The position numbers were made by a program, and so were the translations under genes. Positions 25,262-34,665 of a DNA stretch of 64,000 nucleotides are shown piece by piece. The DNA lies in the NCBI RefSeq assembly GCF_022693705.1, contig NZ_CP094288.1, forward strand, positions 1,692,526 through 1,756,525, written 5' to 3'. This stretch comes from Infirmifilum sp. NZ. GTDB lineage: Archaea > Thermoproteota > Thermoprotei > Thermofilales > Thermofilaceae. Below the pieces are notes generated by a model. It did no database searches and was not told the DNA's origin. It was given only the letters and a program-made list of their open reading frames with translations. Position 1 is the first letter of the stretch; each line of letters starts with the position of its first letter.

Positions 25262-26275
25262 GTGATCAGGGTCTCGGTGAACGGCTACGGCACGATAGGC
25301 AAGAGGGTGGCCTGGGCTGTCAGCAGGATGCCTGACATGGAGCTCGTAGGTGTTTCGAAGACGAGGCCCGACTGGGAAGCCGCTCTAGCCGTCAAAAACG
25401 GTTTCAGGCTGTTTGTCCCAGATGGCTACGCAGAGCGGTTTGAGGAAGCCGGGATAAAGCCATCCGGCTCTATCGAGGAGATGATCGCTGAAAGCGACAT
25501 CGTCGTGGACGCGACTCCCAGCGGAGTCGGGGCGAGGTACAAACCGGTATATGAGGCAGCGGGGAAGAGGGCGGTGTTTCAGGGAGGCGAGAAGCCGGAC
25601 GTCGCCGAGGCGAGCTTCTTCCCGCTGGTGAACTACTCGAAGGCTCTTGGGAAGAGGTACCTGAGGGTGCTTTCGTGCAACACGACAGGCCTAGCGAGGG
25701 TGATTTATGCTCTATCAAGGGTGGGTGAGCTCAGGCGGGTTTACGGCGTTATAGTTAGGCGGGGGGCGGACCCCAAGGAAGTATCGAGGGGCCCGATCGA
25801 GGGATTGCTCCTCGAGAGCCTGCCGCCTCCCTCCCACCACTCGCGCGACCTAGCCGAGATTTTCCCCAACATCGAGGTCTTAACCTACGCGGTCGTCGCG
25901 CCGACTACCCTCTCGCACCTCCACATTATTTTCGCTGAGTTCCGCGAGCCAGTTTCCGCGTCGAAGCTCGTCGAATCGCTACATGAGGCCCCCCGTGTCC
26001 TCGTGCTGGACGACAGCATCAGGTCAACCGCGGAGCTGCGAGAGCTGGCCAGGTACGCTGGCAGGCCCCTCGGGGACATATACGAGGTTGCCGTATGGGA
26101 GGATAGCGTTGCGGTTAAGGGGGCAACGGTTTCCCTAGCCTACGCGGTGCACCAGGAAGCGGTCGTGATTCCTGAGAACGTGGACGCTGTGCGGGCATCC
26201 ATGTCTACCGCGAGTGAGGCAGCGGACTCCATACTCCTTACGGACAGGATATTGGGCGTGAAGAGCTGGCTTTAA
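25262..26275 (+). CDS. gap: Type II phosphorylating glyceraldehyde-3-phosphate dehydrogenase
   Basis: This 337-residue archaeal GAPDH starts IRVSVNGYGTIGKRVAWAV, the NAD(P) Rossmann motif. The active-site Cys139 sits in LSCNTTGLAR and the substrate His region HHSRDLAEIF follows. It interconverts glyceraldehyde-3-phosphate and 1,3-bisphosphoglycerate. In many archaea it mainly works in the gluconeogenic direction, next to non-phosphorylating oxidoreductases for catabolism. PEP carboxylase, four genes downstream, also fits central carbon metabolism. Confidence 0.93.
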   Translation: MIRVSVNGYGTIGKRVAWAVSRMPDMELVGVSKTRPDWEAALAVKNGFRLFVPDGYAERFEEAGIKPSGSIEEMIAESDIVVDATPSGVGARYKPVYEAAGKRAVFQGGEKPDVAEASFFPLVNYSKALGKRYLRVLSCNTTGLARVIYALSRVGELRRVYGVIVRRGADPKEVSRGPIEGLLLESLPPPSHHSRDLAEIFPNIEVLTYAVVAPTTLSHLHIIFAEFREPVSASKLVESLHEAPRVLVLDDSIRSTAELRELARYAGRPLGDIYEVAVWEDSVAVKGATVSLAYAVHQEAVVIPENVDAVRASMSTASEAADSILLTDRILGVKSWL

Positions 26276-27766
26276 ATCGGATCTAGCGGTTGTTTCTATG
26301 TGCGCTTGAGTTATGCTCTGTTGCTCGCGGCTCTAGCCATAGCGGCTGCTGCGGCGAGCGCGCGGGCTGAAGGAGGTTGCGTGGTGCTCGTCTACTCGGT
26401 TCAGGACAGTGTGGCGCCCGGCTACTACTCTTACTACCCCCTCACCTTCGACTCAGCCGGAAACGTTGAACTAACCCTGTACCCAGAGCTGTACTCCAGT
26501 GTGCCCGTGAGGCTCATGGTCTACGACCTCACCTCCTCCAGGGAGCTGTCCTCATCCCCCTCTCTGCCCAGGATCTTCAGCCCTCTCTCGGTGTCGGTGC
26601 GGGTTCCTAGGAGGGTCGGGCTGGCCGTCTACAACCCCTCCTCCGCGACCGCTAGGGTCACTGGGAGCGTGAAGGCCCTGCTCTGCGGCGAGCCAGCGCT
26701 GGCGTGGGCGCTAAACCGGGCAACCGGCACGGCGGCGACGAGCTTGGGGAGGGCTGCCCCGACGGGGATCGTGGACCTGGGCATCGCGTACCTCAACGGG
26801 TCCTACACCTCCTACTCGTACAACTTCACCCGCGCGAGGGCCGAGGTGTCGTTCACCCCGGAGCTGAAGGCGACAAGCTACGATCACCTCCACCTGAGGG
26901 GGAGCTTCAGCGTCCAGCTCAACCTGAACCTCAAGGTCCTGACCAGGGGAGGAGGACAGCAGGTCTACTGGGTGCAGGAGGTTCTCATAGTCACGGGGAG
27001 CGGTGCTTACGTCAATGTGAATATCTGGAACACCACGAAGGTCTTAAAAGTCCAGTACTGCTCCCTCTCCCCTCTCAACCCCGAGAGCATCACCGGGATG
27101 GGCCGCGTCCACCACTACACTGGGAGCCAGGGAGGGTGCGCAGGCGACGTGTACATCTATGCGTCGCAGGTGACACCCTTAGGGGCCTCTGCAACGCTCG
27201 AGGCAGCGCTCAGCGCCTCGCCCCAGGGGGTTACTGTGAGCTTCCACAGGGACTCGGGCATCGTGGACTCCGTGAGAATCTCACCGTCAGATGGCGTTAG
27301 CTGGGCCGGCTTCGTCGTAGAGCCGGTCCTGTGGGAGTGGTCTCCTCTCGATGCCGAGCTTGTCCTAGCCGGCAGGTCGAGTGACTACCCAACCGCCGTG
27401 CTGGAGAGCGGGGCGGTGACGCTGAAGCTCAGCTACTTCCGGGAAAACCGCTGGTCCCCACCGCAGGCCGCGTGGTCAGCCGGAGGAAACACCTTCGAGA
27501 AAGCAGTAGCGAGTGTAGCGCAGGTTGTTGATGGCGCAGCCCGAGTAACCCCCGGCGAGCCGGTCGTGAGACAGCTGTGGGCTTTCCTCGTCCTAGTTAG
27601 AACCCCTTTAGGCACCTACTACTCCACGAGCCTAGACATCTCCCAGTACATCGTCCCCGTCGTGGACCTCGGCAACGGCACGAGGCTCGTCAACCCAGTA
27701 GTCTACGTAGACGGCCAGCGGTTCAACGGAACGAGGGTCTGGCCGGGTGCAGCTGTCGATATCACG

Positions 27767-28380
27767 TACACCAGGCAGTACAGGGTTTTTGTCGTACTCC
27801 CCACCGGTGCCCGCGAGGACTGGGTGGACGAGGGCACACCCGTCGAGTCACTGGTGCCCCGGGAAATCGGCTTCGACAACGGCACCAGGTACGTGCTCGA
27901 GCGTGTCCTCCTCTCGGGCGAGGATGTCGGCCCAGACAGCAGGGTCGCGAGCGCTGGGAGGCTTGAGGGGGTCTACAGGAAGCAGTTCCTCGTCACGATA
28001 GTATCTGTGAACACTACGACCCTCTGGCTCGAAGCGGGCTCAAAGCTCTCACCGCTCATCCCAGAGGCTATCGAGTTTGGCAACGGCACGAGGCTCGTGT
28101 CACCCATCGTCCTCTACCGAAACACGAGCTTTAGCCTCTCGGATGCCGCAGCTACGGGGCCGGGCGTCTACAGGGTGGTTTACCGGAAGCAGTTTCTCGT
28201 GAGAGTCACCGCGCTGAACACCACCTATGAGGACTGGGTGTACGAGGGCGCAGCCTTCGAGGTCAAAGCCCCGAGCTTTGAATCTCGAGGCGTGGCCGTG
28301 CTACCGGTCGCGTACGAGTACAGCGGTAAGCGCCAAACCTCCCCCAGCGTAGTCGTCCGAGCACCCCTCAGCGTGAGAGT
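27767..28380 (+). repeat. Three tandem ~70-residue protein modules
   Basis: Within the thermopsin-like gene, three consecutive segments begin near 27767, 27971 and 28170. They share R/KQ-hydrophobic strands (RQYRVFVV, KQFLVTIV, KQFLVRVT), a Trp (DWVDEG, LWLEAG, DWVYEG), and NGTR-like turns in the first two. They look like duplicated beta-sandwich modules for binding or spacing at the cell surface. Confidence 0.65.
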
Positions 28381-28673
28381 TGTGTACAACGCGACCACGA
28401 GGGTAACACTAACCAGCTTTAACCTGCCAGCACTCTACGCTGAAGTAACGCTCACGTGCGGATCCACGTCACGTAGAGCGACGCTCCTTCTAGCCTGGGA
28501 AGCCTCACTCACCCTAGGAGATGTCGACGCGGCCAACTGCTCGGTCGAGTACACGAGCATCCCATCGTGGCCCCTCTTCCCCGCTTTAATCGTCACCTCC
28601 ACGCTTATCGTAGTGAGGGTCGCGGCAAGGAAGAGGGCAAGCAGGTCTCAAGCCTTGGCTACAATCGCAGAAT

Positions 28674-29314
<641 letters not shown>

Positions 29315-29333
29315 TTAGTAATCAATTTACTAG

Positions 29334-29345
29334 TATTTAAATATT
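29334..29345 (-). promoter_or_regulatory. TATA box of the AbrB-VapC operon
   Basis: On the minus strand ATATTTAAATAC is centred about 27 bases before GTG 29311. The sequence around it (TAGTAAATTGATTACTAATT) contains repeated ACTA/TAGT steps that could be AbrB-type operator sites. Confidence 0.5.
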
Positions 29346-29534
29346 TCTAGTAAGTACTCGAGCTCACGCATACCAGCGAGCATTACACGGAGGAGGCATA
29401 TGCATACTCCTGAAATTTTTACAATATTTCCAATAAATATCTAAAAATTTATGCGTACTCATCGCGTGAATATAGGTGATTATTGCGAAAAAATATTGGA
29501 AAAGATGAAAAATCGCTAGGCGCGCTACAGCGAG

Positions 29535-30905
29535 ATGGCTATTCCGAGGCTGATGTGTACTCAACACCCGGACTCGGCTGTGAGGATCCCGGTGTCTGAA
29601 GAAGTCCGGGAGGCTATCCTAGGCTACAGGCTGTACGGCTGCGACGAGGTCATGGTGGACTTCGAGGGCAAGCTGACCCCGTACTCCCAGCCGCGTGACA
29701 TCGTCCTCAAGGCTCTCGAAGAGGGGATTCCGGTTGGGGAGGAGTTCTTCGTGACGGTCAGGGTGCCGAACCCGAAGCTGGAGGGCGTGGACAGGCTCCT
29801 CCTAGCGCTGGAGTCGGCCGTGCTGGCGAACTACTACTCTGTCGAGCGCGCGGGCGTTGAGGCTGTAAGGTGGGTAGTCGTGCCGATGGTCGACTCCTCT
29901 GACGTCCTCAGCGTAGCGTGCAGAGCCCTCCGCGAGAAAGCCAGGCTGGTGCGGGAGCTCACCGGCGTTGACGCGGAGCCGCCCGAGGTGGTCCCGCTCC
30001 TCGAGGGGGTCAGCGAGCACCTTAACGCGGAGTCTATACTGTCCTCCTACCTCGAGTTCCTCGAGAGAAACGGCATCGACCCCAAACCCCTAAGGGTCTT
30101 CGTGGGTAAGAGCGACGCGGCGCTCCGCTCAGGCCACCTCGCTTCTCTCCTCTCCACACTCCACGCCCTGAGCTCAGTCCACGACTTCGCCCGCCGCTCC
30201 GGAGTGGATGTGAGCGTGATTCTCGGCATGGGCTCTCCCCCCTTCCGCGGCGGGCTGAACAACCCTTCTCTCACTGAGGTGGAGGCACGCCTCTACCGAG
30301 GCTTCGACACGGCCACGCTCCAGTCAGCCGTCAGGTACGATGTGCCGCGTGAGGTCGCGCAATACGTCTCCAAGGTTCTTCGGGACAACGCAGGGAAGCC
30401 CGCTCCGAGATTCCGGGCAGGCCACGAGCTGCTGGAGGCGATGTCTCAGGCGTACAGAAGCAGGGTGACGCAGCTCCTGCCCGCGATAAACGAGATCGCC
30501 AACAAGGTCCCGCAGACGCGCGAAAGGCTCGACCGTAGGCTCTACGGGCGCTTCATGGCTGAAGACGCACCAGGCCCGGCTCCTCGCGCGATAGCATTCA
30601 CAGCCGCTTGCTACAGCGTGGGTTTCCCGCCCACCCTCCTCGATGCGCACGGCATCGTGGAAAAGCTGGAAGAGCTCTCTTCCCCCCTCCTGGAGCATAT
30701 AAAGGCTGAGCTAGAGCTCGACTACCAATTCTTCGCACCCGAGGTCGCGAGCAGTTTTCTCGGGTTCAGTACCGTCAGGGAAGCCCTTGACCTGAAGGAG
30801 AAGATAGGGGTTGAGGCAGCCCCAAGAAAAGACTACCTCATCGCCATAGACGCGGGCGATTTCGACGCGGTGCGCCTAGCAAGGATCCGGGGATTCCTCG
30901 GCTAG
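29535..30905 (+). CDS. ppcA: Archaeal-type phosphoenolpyruvate carboxylase
   Basis: This 456-residue enzyme carboxylates PEP to oxaloacetate to refill the C4 pool. It is the short archaeal PpcA form, half the size of bacterial PEPC. Signs are the N-terminal motif LMCTQHPDSA, DEVMVDFEGKLTPY, the GMGSPPFRGGL loop with its conserved Arg, and PAPRFRAGHELLEA. It starts with ATG 29535. It is the last intact gene before a region full of decayed genes. No clear TATA box lies at the usual distance. Confidence 0.93.
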   Translation: MAIPRLMCTQHPDSAVRIPVSEEVREAILGYRLYGCDEVMVDFEGKLTPYSQPRDIVLKALEEGIPVGEEFFVTVRVPNPKLEGVDRLLLALESAVLANYYSVERAGVEAVRWVVVPMVDSSDVLSVACRALREKARLVRELTGVDAEPPEVVPLLEGVSEHLNAESILSSYLEFLERNGIDPKPLRVFVGKSDAALRSGHLASLLSTLHALSSVHDFARRSGVDVSVILGMGSPPFRGGLNNPSLTEVEARLYRGFDTATLQSAVRYDVPREVAQYVSKVLRDNAGKPAPRFRAGHELLEAMSQAYRSRVTQLLPAINEIANKVPQTRERLDRRLYGRFMAEDAPGPAPRAIAFTAACYSVGFPPTLLDAHGIVEKLEELSSPLLEHIKAELELDYQFFAPEVASSFLGFSTVREALDLKEKIGVEAAPRKDYLIAIDAGDFDAVRLARIRGFLG

Positions 30906-31248
30906 CCGCCGGGTGTCCCGTGAAACGGTACTTCCGAGGTGATAGTGAAGAGAGGTCATAAAGGAGTCGGAGATCTGGGATATGCTCTGGAAGATCGCGC
31001 CTGGCTCATCTGCCCCCTTCACCTTTCTGAGGGCCCCCTTTCGGGGTGTCATGGGTCCCCTTTTCGGGGCGGGCCGCCCTGGCTGGGCGGCCTTCAGCCC
31101 GCGTCGCCGCGGGCACATCCCCTCTTCGCACCGCGCGCGGCACCCTCCACTCCCCCTGAGGGGGATGGAAGGGAACTGAGTTGCTCATACCTCAAGATGA
31201 AGAGGGATTTATCTCCTTTTTGCTTTGAGGGCTGGAAGTGGAAACTAG
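30906..31248. other. Non-coding GC-rich stretch after ppcA
   Basis: No credible gene is seen. All six frames give only low-complexity Pro/Arg/Gly-rich products. The middle part holds five perfect short hairpins (described separately). From about 31165 the GC content falls, and the decayed SWIM gene starts near 31249. Confidence 0.5.
31035..31164. repeat. Cluster of five perfect GC hairpins, possible structured RNA
   Basis: Perfect stems lie at 31035-31046 (4 bp), 31057-31069 (4 bp), 31072-31092 (8 bp, loop TGGCT), 31097-31114 (7 bp, loop TCGC) and 31152-31164 (5 bp, loop TGA). On the minus strand the first two become CCCC-GAAA-GGGG and CCCC-GAAAA-GGGG, the first a stable GNRA tetraloop. This suggests, if it is an RNA, that the minus strand is the RNA strand. 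I could not match it to SRP, RNase P or tRNA. It may also be a compound terminator or a mobile-element end. Confidence 0.4.
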
Positions 31249-31693
31249 GGCGGAGCTAGGAGCTACCTAAGGCTCATCGACCGCAGCTATTACTTGAGGG
31301 TTGAAAGAGAGAAGAGCAGGCTGGCCTGAGCCCTGGTGAGGTGCATCCTCTCCGGCTACTGTGGTAAAAGGCTGAGCGAGGAGCGCAGGGACCTGCTCAA
31401 CGCGCTGGGCGAGCCGCACTCTTCATTCCCGGACAAGCCCGCGGAGTGGCTCTACCGCGCAACCTACAGGCTCTTGGCCGGGAAGGTGGAGAGGGTCGGC
31501 GTAGAGCACTGGCTCGTCAGAGAGTTGCCCGAGACGGGAGACACCTACCCCTGGTACAACGTCTGAATAAGCGAGGGGAGGTACAGGCGCGGCTGCCTCT
31601 CCAGCCTACGGCTACGTCCGCAAGGCGAGGGCATGTAGCCATATAGCAACAGTCATGCTCCACAGGAGGCAGCTGAGGCCCCGCGCCGGATGA
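31249..31693 (+). pseudogene. Decayed SWIM zinc-finger protein gene
   Basis: Joined frames read SYLRLIDRSYYLRVEREKSR, then VRCILSGYCGKRLSEERRDL and YRATYRLLAGKVERVGVEHW. A tail follows: SEGRYRRGCLS and, after a frameshift near 31598, RKARACSHIATVMLHRR. The tail matches the SWIM pattern C-x-C-x(n)-C-x-H, with the first Cys replaced by Arg (CGC). In-frame TGA at 31327 and 31564 break the gene. Small SWIM proteins are common in crenarchaea and are thought to bind nucleic acids or partner proteins. This copy cannot make a full protein. Confidence 0.65.
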
Positions 31694-31951
31694 GCCTAAA
31701 AGTAGCATCGCCGCACAGCACTTCCTCGGCGCTGTAGCCGAGCAACACTGGGAGGCCGCAGGCCCCATCCATCAGGATGTTGATTATCCCCCTGTACATC
31801 TCAGCGTGCTTTCTTGAGTCGTGTGCGATGCTCCCCAGTATCGCTTTAATCATCTCGCTCCTCAGTCCAGCAACCCAAGCTCAAGCGAGCACGCGTTCTT
31901 CAACTCGAGCTCCACGCTCCTCCTGATGCTTTCAACAAGCTTCTGGCTCAT
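31653..31951 (-). pseudogene. Frameshifted ferritin-like/rubrerythrin-family gene
   Basis: From ATG 31951 the frame reads MSQKLVESIRRSVELELKNA and then CSLELGLLD before TGA. One frame over it resumes as MIKAILGSIAHDSRKHAEMY and continues briefly. Together they form the first helices of a ferritin-like four-helix protein with the E-x6-Y/H-type metal ligands (ELELKNA, HDSRKHAEMY). The second helical pair is missing or unrecognisable. It also overlaps the SWIM remnant on the other strand. I read it as a truncated and frameshifted remnant. Confidence 0.55.
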
Positions 31952-32009
31952 CGTTGTATAGGCGCACCAGCTATAGAAATATCTAGCGCTTGTGAGGTAA
32001 CCCTGCTGA

Positions 32010-32882
32010 GTGGAACCCCGTATGGTTAGCGTGAAGGCTGCGCTGGAGCGTGCCATCAGGACAAGCCGGAAGCTGGTCGCCCCAGGTGACAGAGTGTTCG
32101 TTGCCGTCAGCGGCGGGAAGGACAGCGCGGTGGCGCTGTACGTCCTCCGGGAGCTCCAGAAGACCAAGCCCTTCGAGCTGAGGGCTTTCCACATAGACCT
32201 CGGTCTAACCCCCACGCTCGGGGTCGTCGAGGATCTGGCTGGGATGCTCGGCGTCCAGCTCCACACCGTCAGCCTCAGGGACTACGGGATAGACATACCC
32301 TCCGCGAGCAGGGCCCTGAGAAGGCCACCGTGCTCGGTCTGCGGGGCGGTGAAGAGGTATCTCATGAACAAGGCTCCCAGAGAGCTCGGGGCGACTAAGG
32401 TCGCGACAGGCCACAACGCTGACGATATCCTGGTCTTTTTCCTGAAGGACCTTGCGCAGGGGAGGGCTGACTGGGCCGCTAAGCTCAAGCCGATCGCCCC
32501 CTCCACGCACCCGAAGCTTCTCCCGAAGATCCGGCCGCTCTTCGAGGTCACAGGCGAGGAGGCGCTGGCGATAGCTGAGTCACAGGGTCTGCCCTTCACG
32601 AGAGAGAGGTGCCCCCTCGCGCCGCTAAAGGGAGACTGGCTCCAACCCTTCTTGCAGGACTTCGCACGCAGGGTTGAAGAAAAGCACCCCGGCTTCAGGC
32701 TACAACTGGTCCGCGGGGTAGCCCAGCTACCCGTAACAGGTCAGAACCCAGAGCTCAGAGAGTGCAGGCTGTGCGGTGAACCTACAAGCAAGGATATTTG
32801 CGACTTTTGCAGAATACGCATCGCTCTACATCTCACGAGCCTACCCTCTTCAAGTCTAGGAGAAAAGGGGTCTAACATCTGA
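32010..32882 (+). CDS. PP-loop tRNA thiolation enzyme (TtuA/TtcA/Ncs6 family)
   Basis: This 290-residue protein should thiolate a tRNA base after activating it with ATP. Signs are the PP-loop VSGGKDSAVALY (residues 33-44), an iron-sulfur-type Cys pair PPCSVCG with a third Cys in RERCPLAP, GHNADD, and a C-terminal zinc site CRLCGEPTSKDICDFC. The N-terminal zinc ribbon found in TtuA is absent, so this is a shortened variant. GTG 32010 and ATG 32022 are both possible starts. It stands between decayed genes but is itself intact. Confidence 0.8.
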   Translation: MEPRMVSVKAALERAIRTSRKLVAPGDRVFVAVSGGKDSAVALYVLRELQKTKPFELRAFHIDLGLTPTLGVVEDLAGMLGVQLHTVSLRDYGIDIPSASRALRRPPCSVCGAVKRYLMNKAPRELGATKVATGHNADDILVFFLKDLAQGRADWAAKLKPIAPSTHPKLLPKIRPLFEVTGEEALAIAESQGLPFTRERCPLAPLKGDWLQPFLQDFARRVEEKHPGFRLQLVRGVAQLPVTGQNPELRECRLCGEPTSKDICDFCRIRIALHLTSLPSSSLGEKGSNI

Positions 32883-33008
32883 GCGAATCGCCTATAAACT
32901 GAGAGACAAACCTCTTCGAAGAGCGTTTCGCGAGACTAAAAGTGCGAGAATCTTGCGTGGTGAACATGAATAATCGATAAATAGTCTACAATCGCTAAAC
33001 TATACGAT

Positions 33009-33515
33009 ATGAGGGCGGCGATTCTCGTAGAAGACTACTTCGACGAGCGCGAGCTCATATATCCTCTTTACCGCCTCAAGGAGCTAGGGTTCGAGGTAGA
33101 CCTCGTAGGACCAGAGTTGAGGGAGTATCACGGGAAGCAGGGATTCAAGGTTAAGGCAAACGTCCAGGTCGATCCATCAAAGGCCACCTATTATGACTTG
33201 ATCTGGATCCCCGGTGGCTACGCCCCCGATAGGCTCAGGAGGAACAAAGGAGTTCTCGAATTCGTGAAGAAAGCCTATGAGTCCGGCAAGGTTGTCGCGG
33301 CCGTATGCCACGCGCCATGGGTTCTGATCTCCGCCGGGGTTATCAAAGGGAAAAAGGTCGCAGCCTTCCACGCGATTCACGACGACGTGAGGAACGCCGG
33401 GGGTGTGCTAGTGGAGGGGAACGTAGCCGTTGACGGGAACCTGGTCACCGGTACTGACCCAGAAGCCATGCCCGAGATGTTTAAGAGTATCAGGAAGCTC
33501 CTCAAGCTGGATTGA
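33009..33515 (+). CDS. PfpI/DJ-1 superfamily protein
   Basis: This 168-residue protein lines up closely with the Pyrococcus intracellular protease PH1704, with Cys100-His101 in AAVCHAPWVL (nucleophile elbow) and the substrate region FHAIHDDVRNAG. At the position of PH1704 Glu12 this protein has Asp12, followed by Glu13. Members are hexameric peptidases or deglycases that repair glyoxal-modified molecules. It starts with ATG 33009, 29 bases after ATAAATA. Codon use is more AT-rich than the neighbours. Confidence 0.88.
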   Translation: MRAAILVEDYFDERELIYPLYRLKELGFEVDLVGPELREYHGKQGFKVKANVQVDPSKATYYDLIWIPGGYAPDRLRRNKGVLEFVKKAYESGKVVAAVCHAPWVLISAGVIKGKKVAAFHAIHDDVRNAGGVLVEGNVAVDGNLVTGTDPEAMPEMFKSIRKLLKLD

Positions 33516-33690
33516 GCACTCCAGGCAGATACTAAACGCTTGAGTGTATTCAACTCCTTCTAGCGGTATACTTCTCCTCACTATAATGTTGAGCCGATAC
33601 TTTAGCGCAGGGTAGGAAGTTGTTAACCGCGTAACACGGATAAACGCGCCAGCAGGCTGTTACCGGATACTCTGCGAGGGCCTTGAGCAA

Positions 33691-33970
33691 CTGCTTAGGG
33701 TTGATCCTGCGGTTGCGTCGATGGGTGTTTGAGTAGACTACCCGGTAGCCTGACGCGGGGGGTGCTCCTTGAGACCTGCCCGGGGTGCTGGTAAAAGAGA
33801 TACTGTAAGAGGTTAGAAGGGGCTCAGAGTCGAGGACTTGAAGAGTGTTCCAGGGGTGCGAGCTTACAGGGACTTCTACTGGCGTATCGGGCTAGATCCC
33901 ACGAAGACAAGCCCCTCAAGTGAGGGTTGTCCTCAGGAGGTTTCTGAGGCCCCCACATTTCGTTGAATGA
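33691..33970 (+). pseudogene. Decayed B3/B4 tRNA-binding-domain protein gene
   Basis: One frame reads VDPAVASMGV, stop, VDYPVA, stop, then degraded sequence and GVRAYRDFYWRIGLDPTKTS. The end of that match, PSSE, is followed after a one-base shift by VVLRRFLRPPHFVE. This is the first half of the B3/B4 domain known from the phenylalanyl-tRNA synthetase beta chain and free-standing editing-like proteins (signature AYRDFYWRxGxDPTKTRPSSE). Stops are TGA 33730, TGA 33751 and TAG 33814. The second half of the domain is missing. Both TGA codons sit where Arg (CGA) would be expected. Confidence 0.7.
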
Positions 33971-34002
33971 AACTTTATTACTAGCTGGCTATTGTTTCTC
34001 AC

Positions 34003-34665
34003 GTGACTGAGAGCTTAGCAAAGGTCACAGCAAGGCTGAGGAAGCTTCTCGGCTCCTCAACCGTAGACACCTACACGCTCAACCGCGTCTACCTCATGGC
34101 CATCATGGAGATGCTGGAGAAGTATGGGTACCCGGCTACTGCTGAAAGGCTCTTCGAGTGGGGCTACGCGATGGGGCACTCTTTTATGCTGAAGCTTGAG
34201 AAAGAGGTCGAGAAGCTCAAGCCCGATCCGAAGGTCATCAGGATGCTTGCCTGGCTTGGATGGTATACGTTCTCCGGGACAAAGCCCGTGATAGAGCAAC
34301 GCGTTGTCCCCGAGCCTGGCTTCCCATACCCCGTCTCCGTGACTTACGTCAGGGATCCTAACTCGCCTTGGGACCAGGAGATATACCTCGGTGAGTACAG
34401 GCGGGCACCACACTACCCCGCGGGAGCTTACGAGGCCGCCGGGAACACTTTTAGCATCCTCGCTGTTAAGGGGGAGTTGAGGCACTTCGCGAGGATCACG
34501 AAGGCGATCTCAGCCGGCGACAGCTACACCGAGCTTACCTTCGTGGCGGTACCATCCGCTCTCGCAACCGAGGACTACGTCGAGAAGCTCGTGCCGGGCT
34601 TCTTCTCGGAGATACCTTTCAGAAAAAGCCAGGAACTCTACGAGAAGTACTTCGGTGTCAAGTAA
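34003..34665 (+). CDS. Hypothetical soluble protein, 220 residues
   Basis: I do not recognise this family with certainty. It is helical at first (VYLMAIMEMLEKYGYPATAE, then GYAMGHSFMLKLEKEVEK), then strand-rich. The helix with GYAMGHS and the end SAGDSYTELTFVAV recall V4R-type ligand-binding domains, but the Cys pair typical of V4R is absent. The GTG 34003 lies about 28 bases after AACTTTATTA, so it should be expressed without a leader. It converges with the next gene, sharing eight bases. Confidence 0.55.
   Translation: MTESLAKVTARLRKLLGSSTVDTYTLNRVYLMAIMEMLEKYGYPATAERLFEWGYAMGHSFMLKLEKEVEKLKPDPKVIRMLAWLGWYTFSGTKPVIEQRVVPEPGFPYPVSVTYVRDPNSPWDQEIYLGEYRRAPHYPAGAYEAAGNTFSILAVKGELRHFARITKAISAGDSYTELTFVAVPSALATEDYVEKLVPGFFSEIPFRKSQELYEKYFGVK

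Noticed and set aside
31000-31190. Hairpin cluster as SRP RNA, RNase P RNA or tRNA
   Set aside because: None of the conserved motifs of these RNAs (tRNA T-loop, SRP helix 8 loop, RNase P CR-I/CR-V) could be found on either strand.
30939-31259. 106-codon frame across the GC hairpin cluster
   Set aside because: Pro/Gly/Arg-rich low-complexity translation that follows from the hairpin sequence. I prefer a non-coding reading.
30906-34002. TGA recoding (for example selenocysteine) in the broken genes
   Set aside because: Frameshifts and missing halves accompany the stops, and intact neighbouring genes end with TGA.
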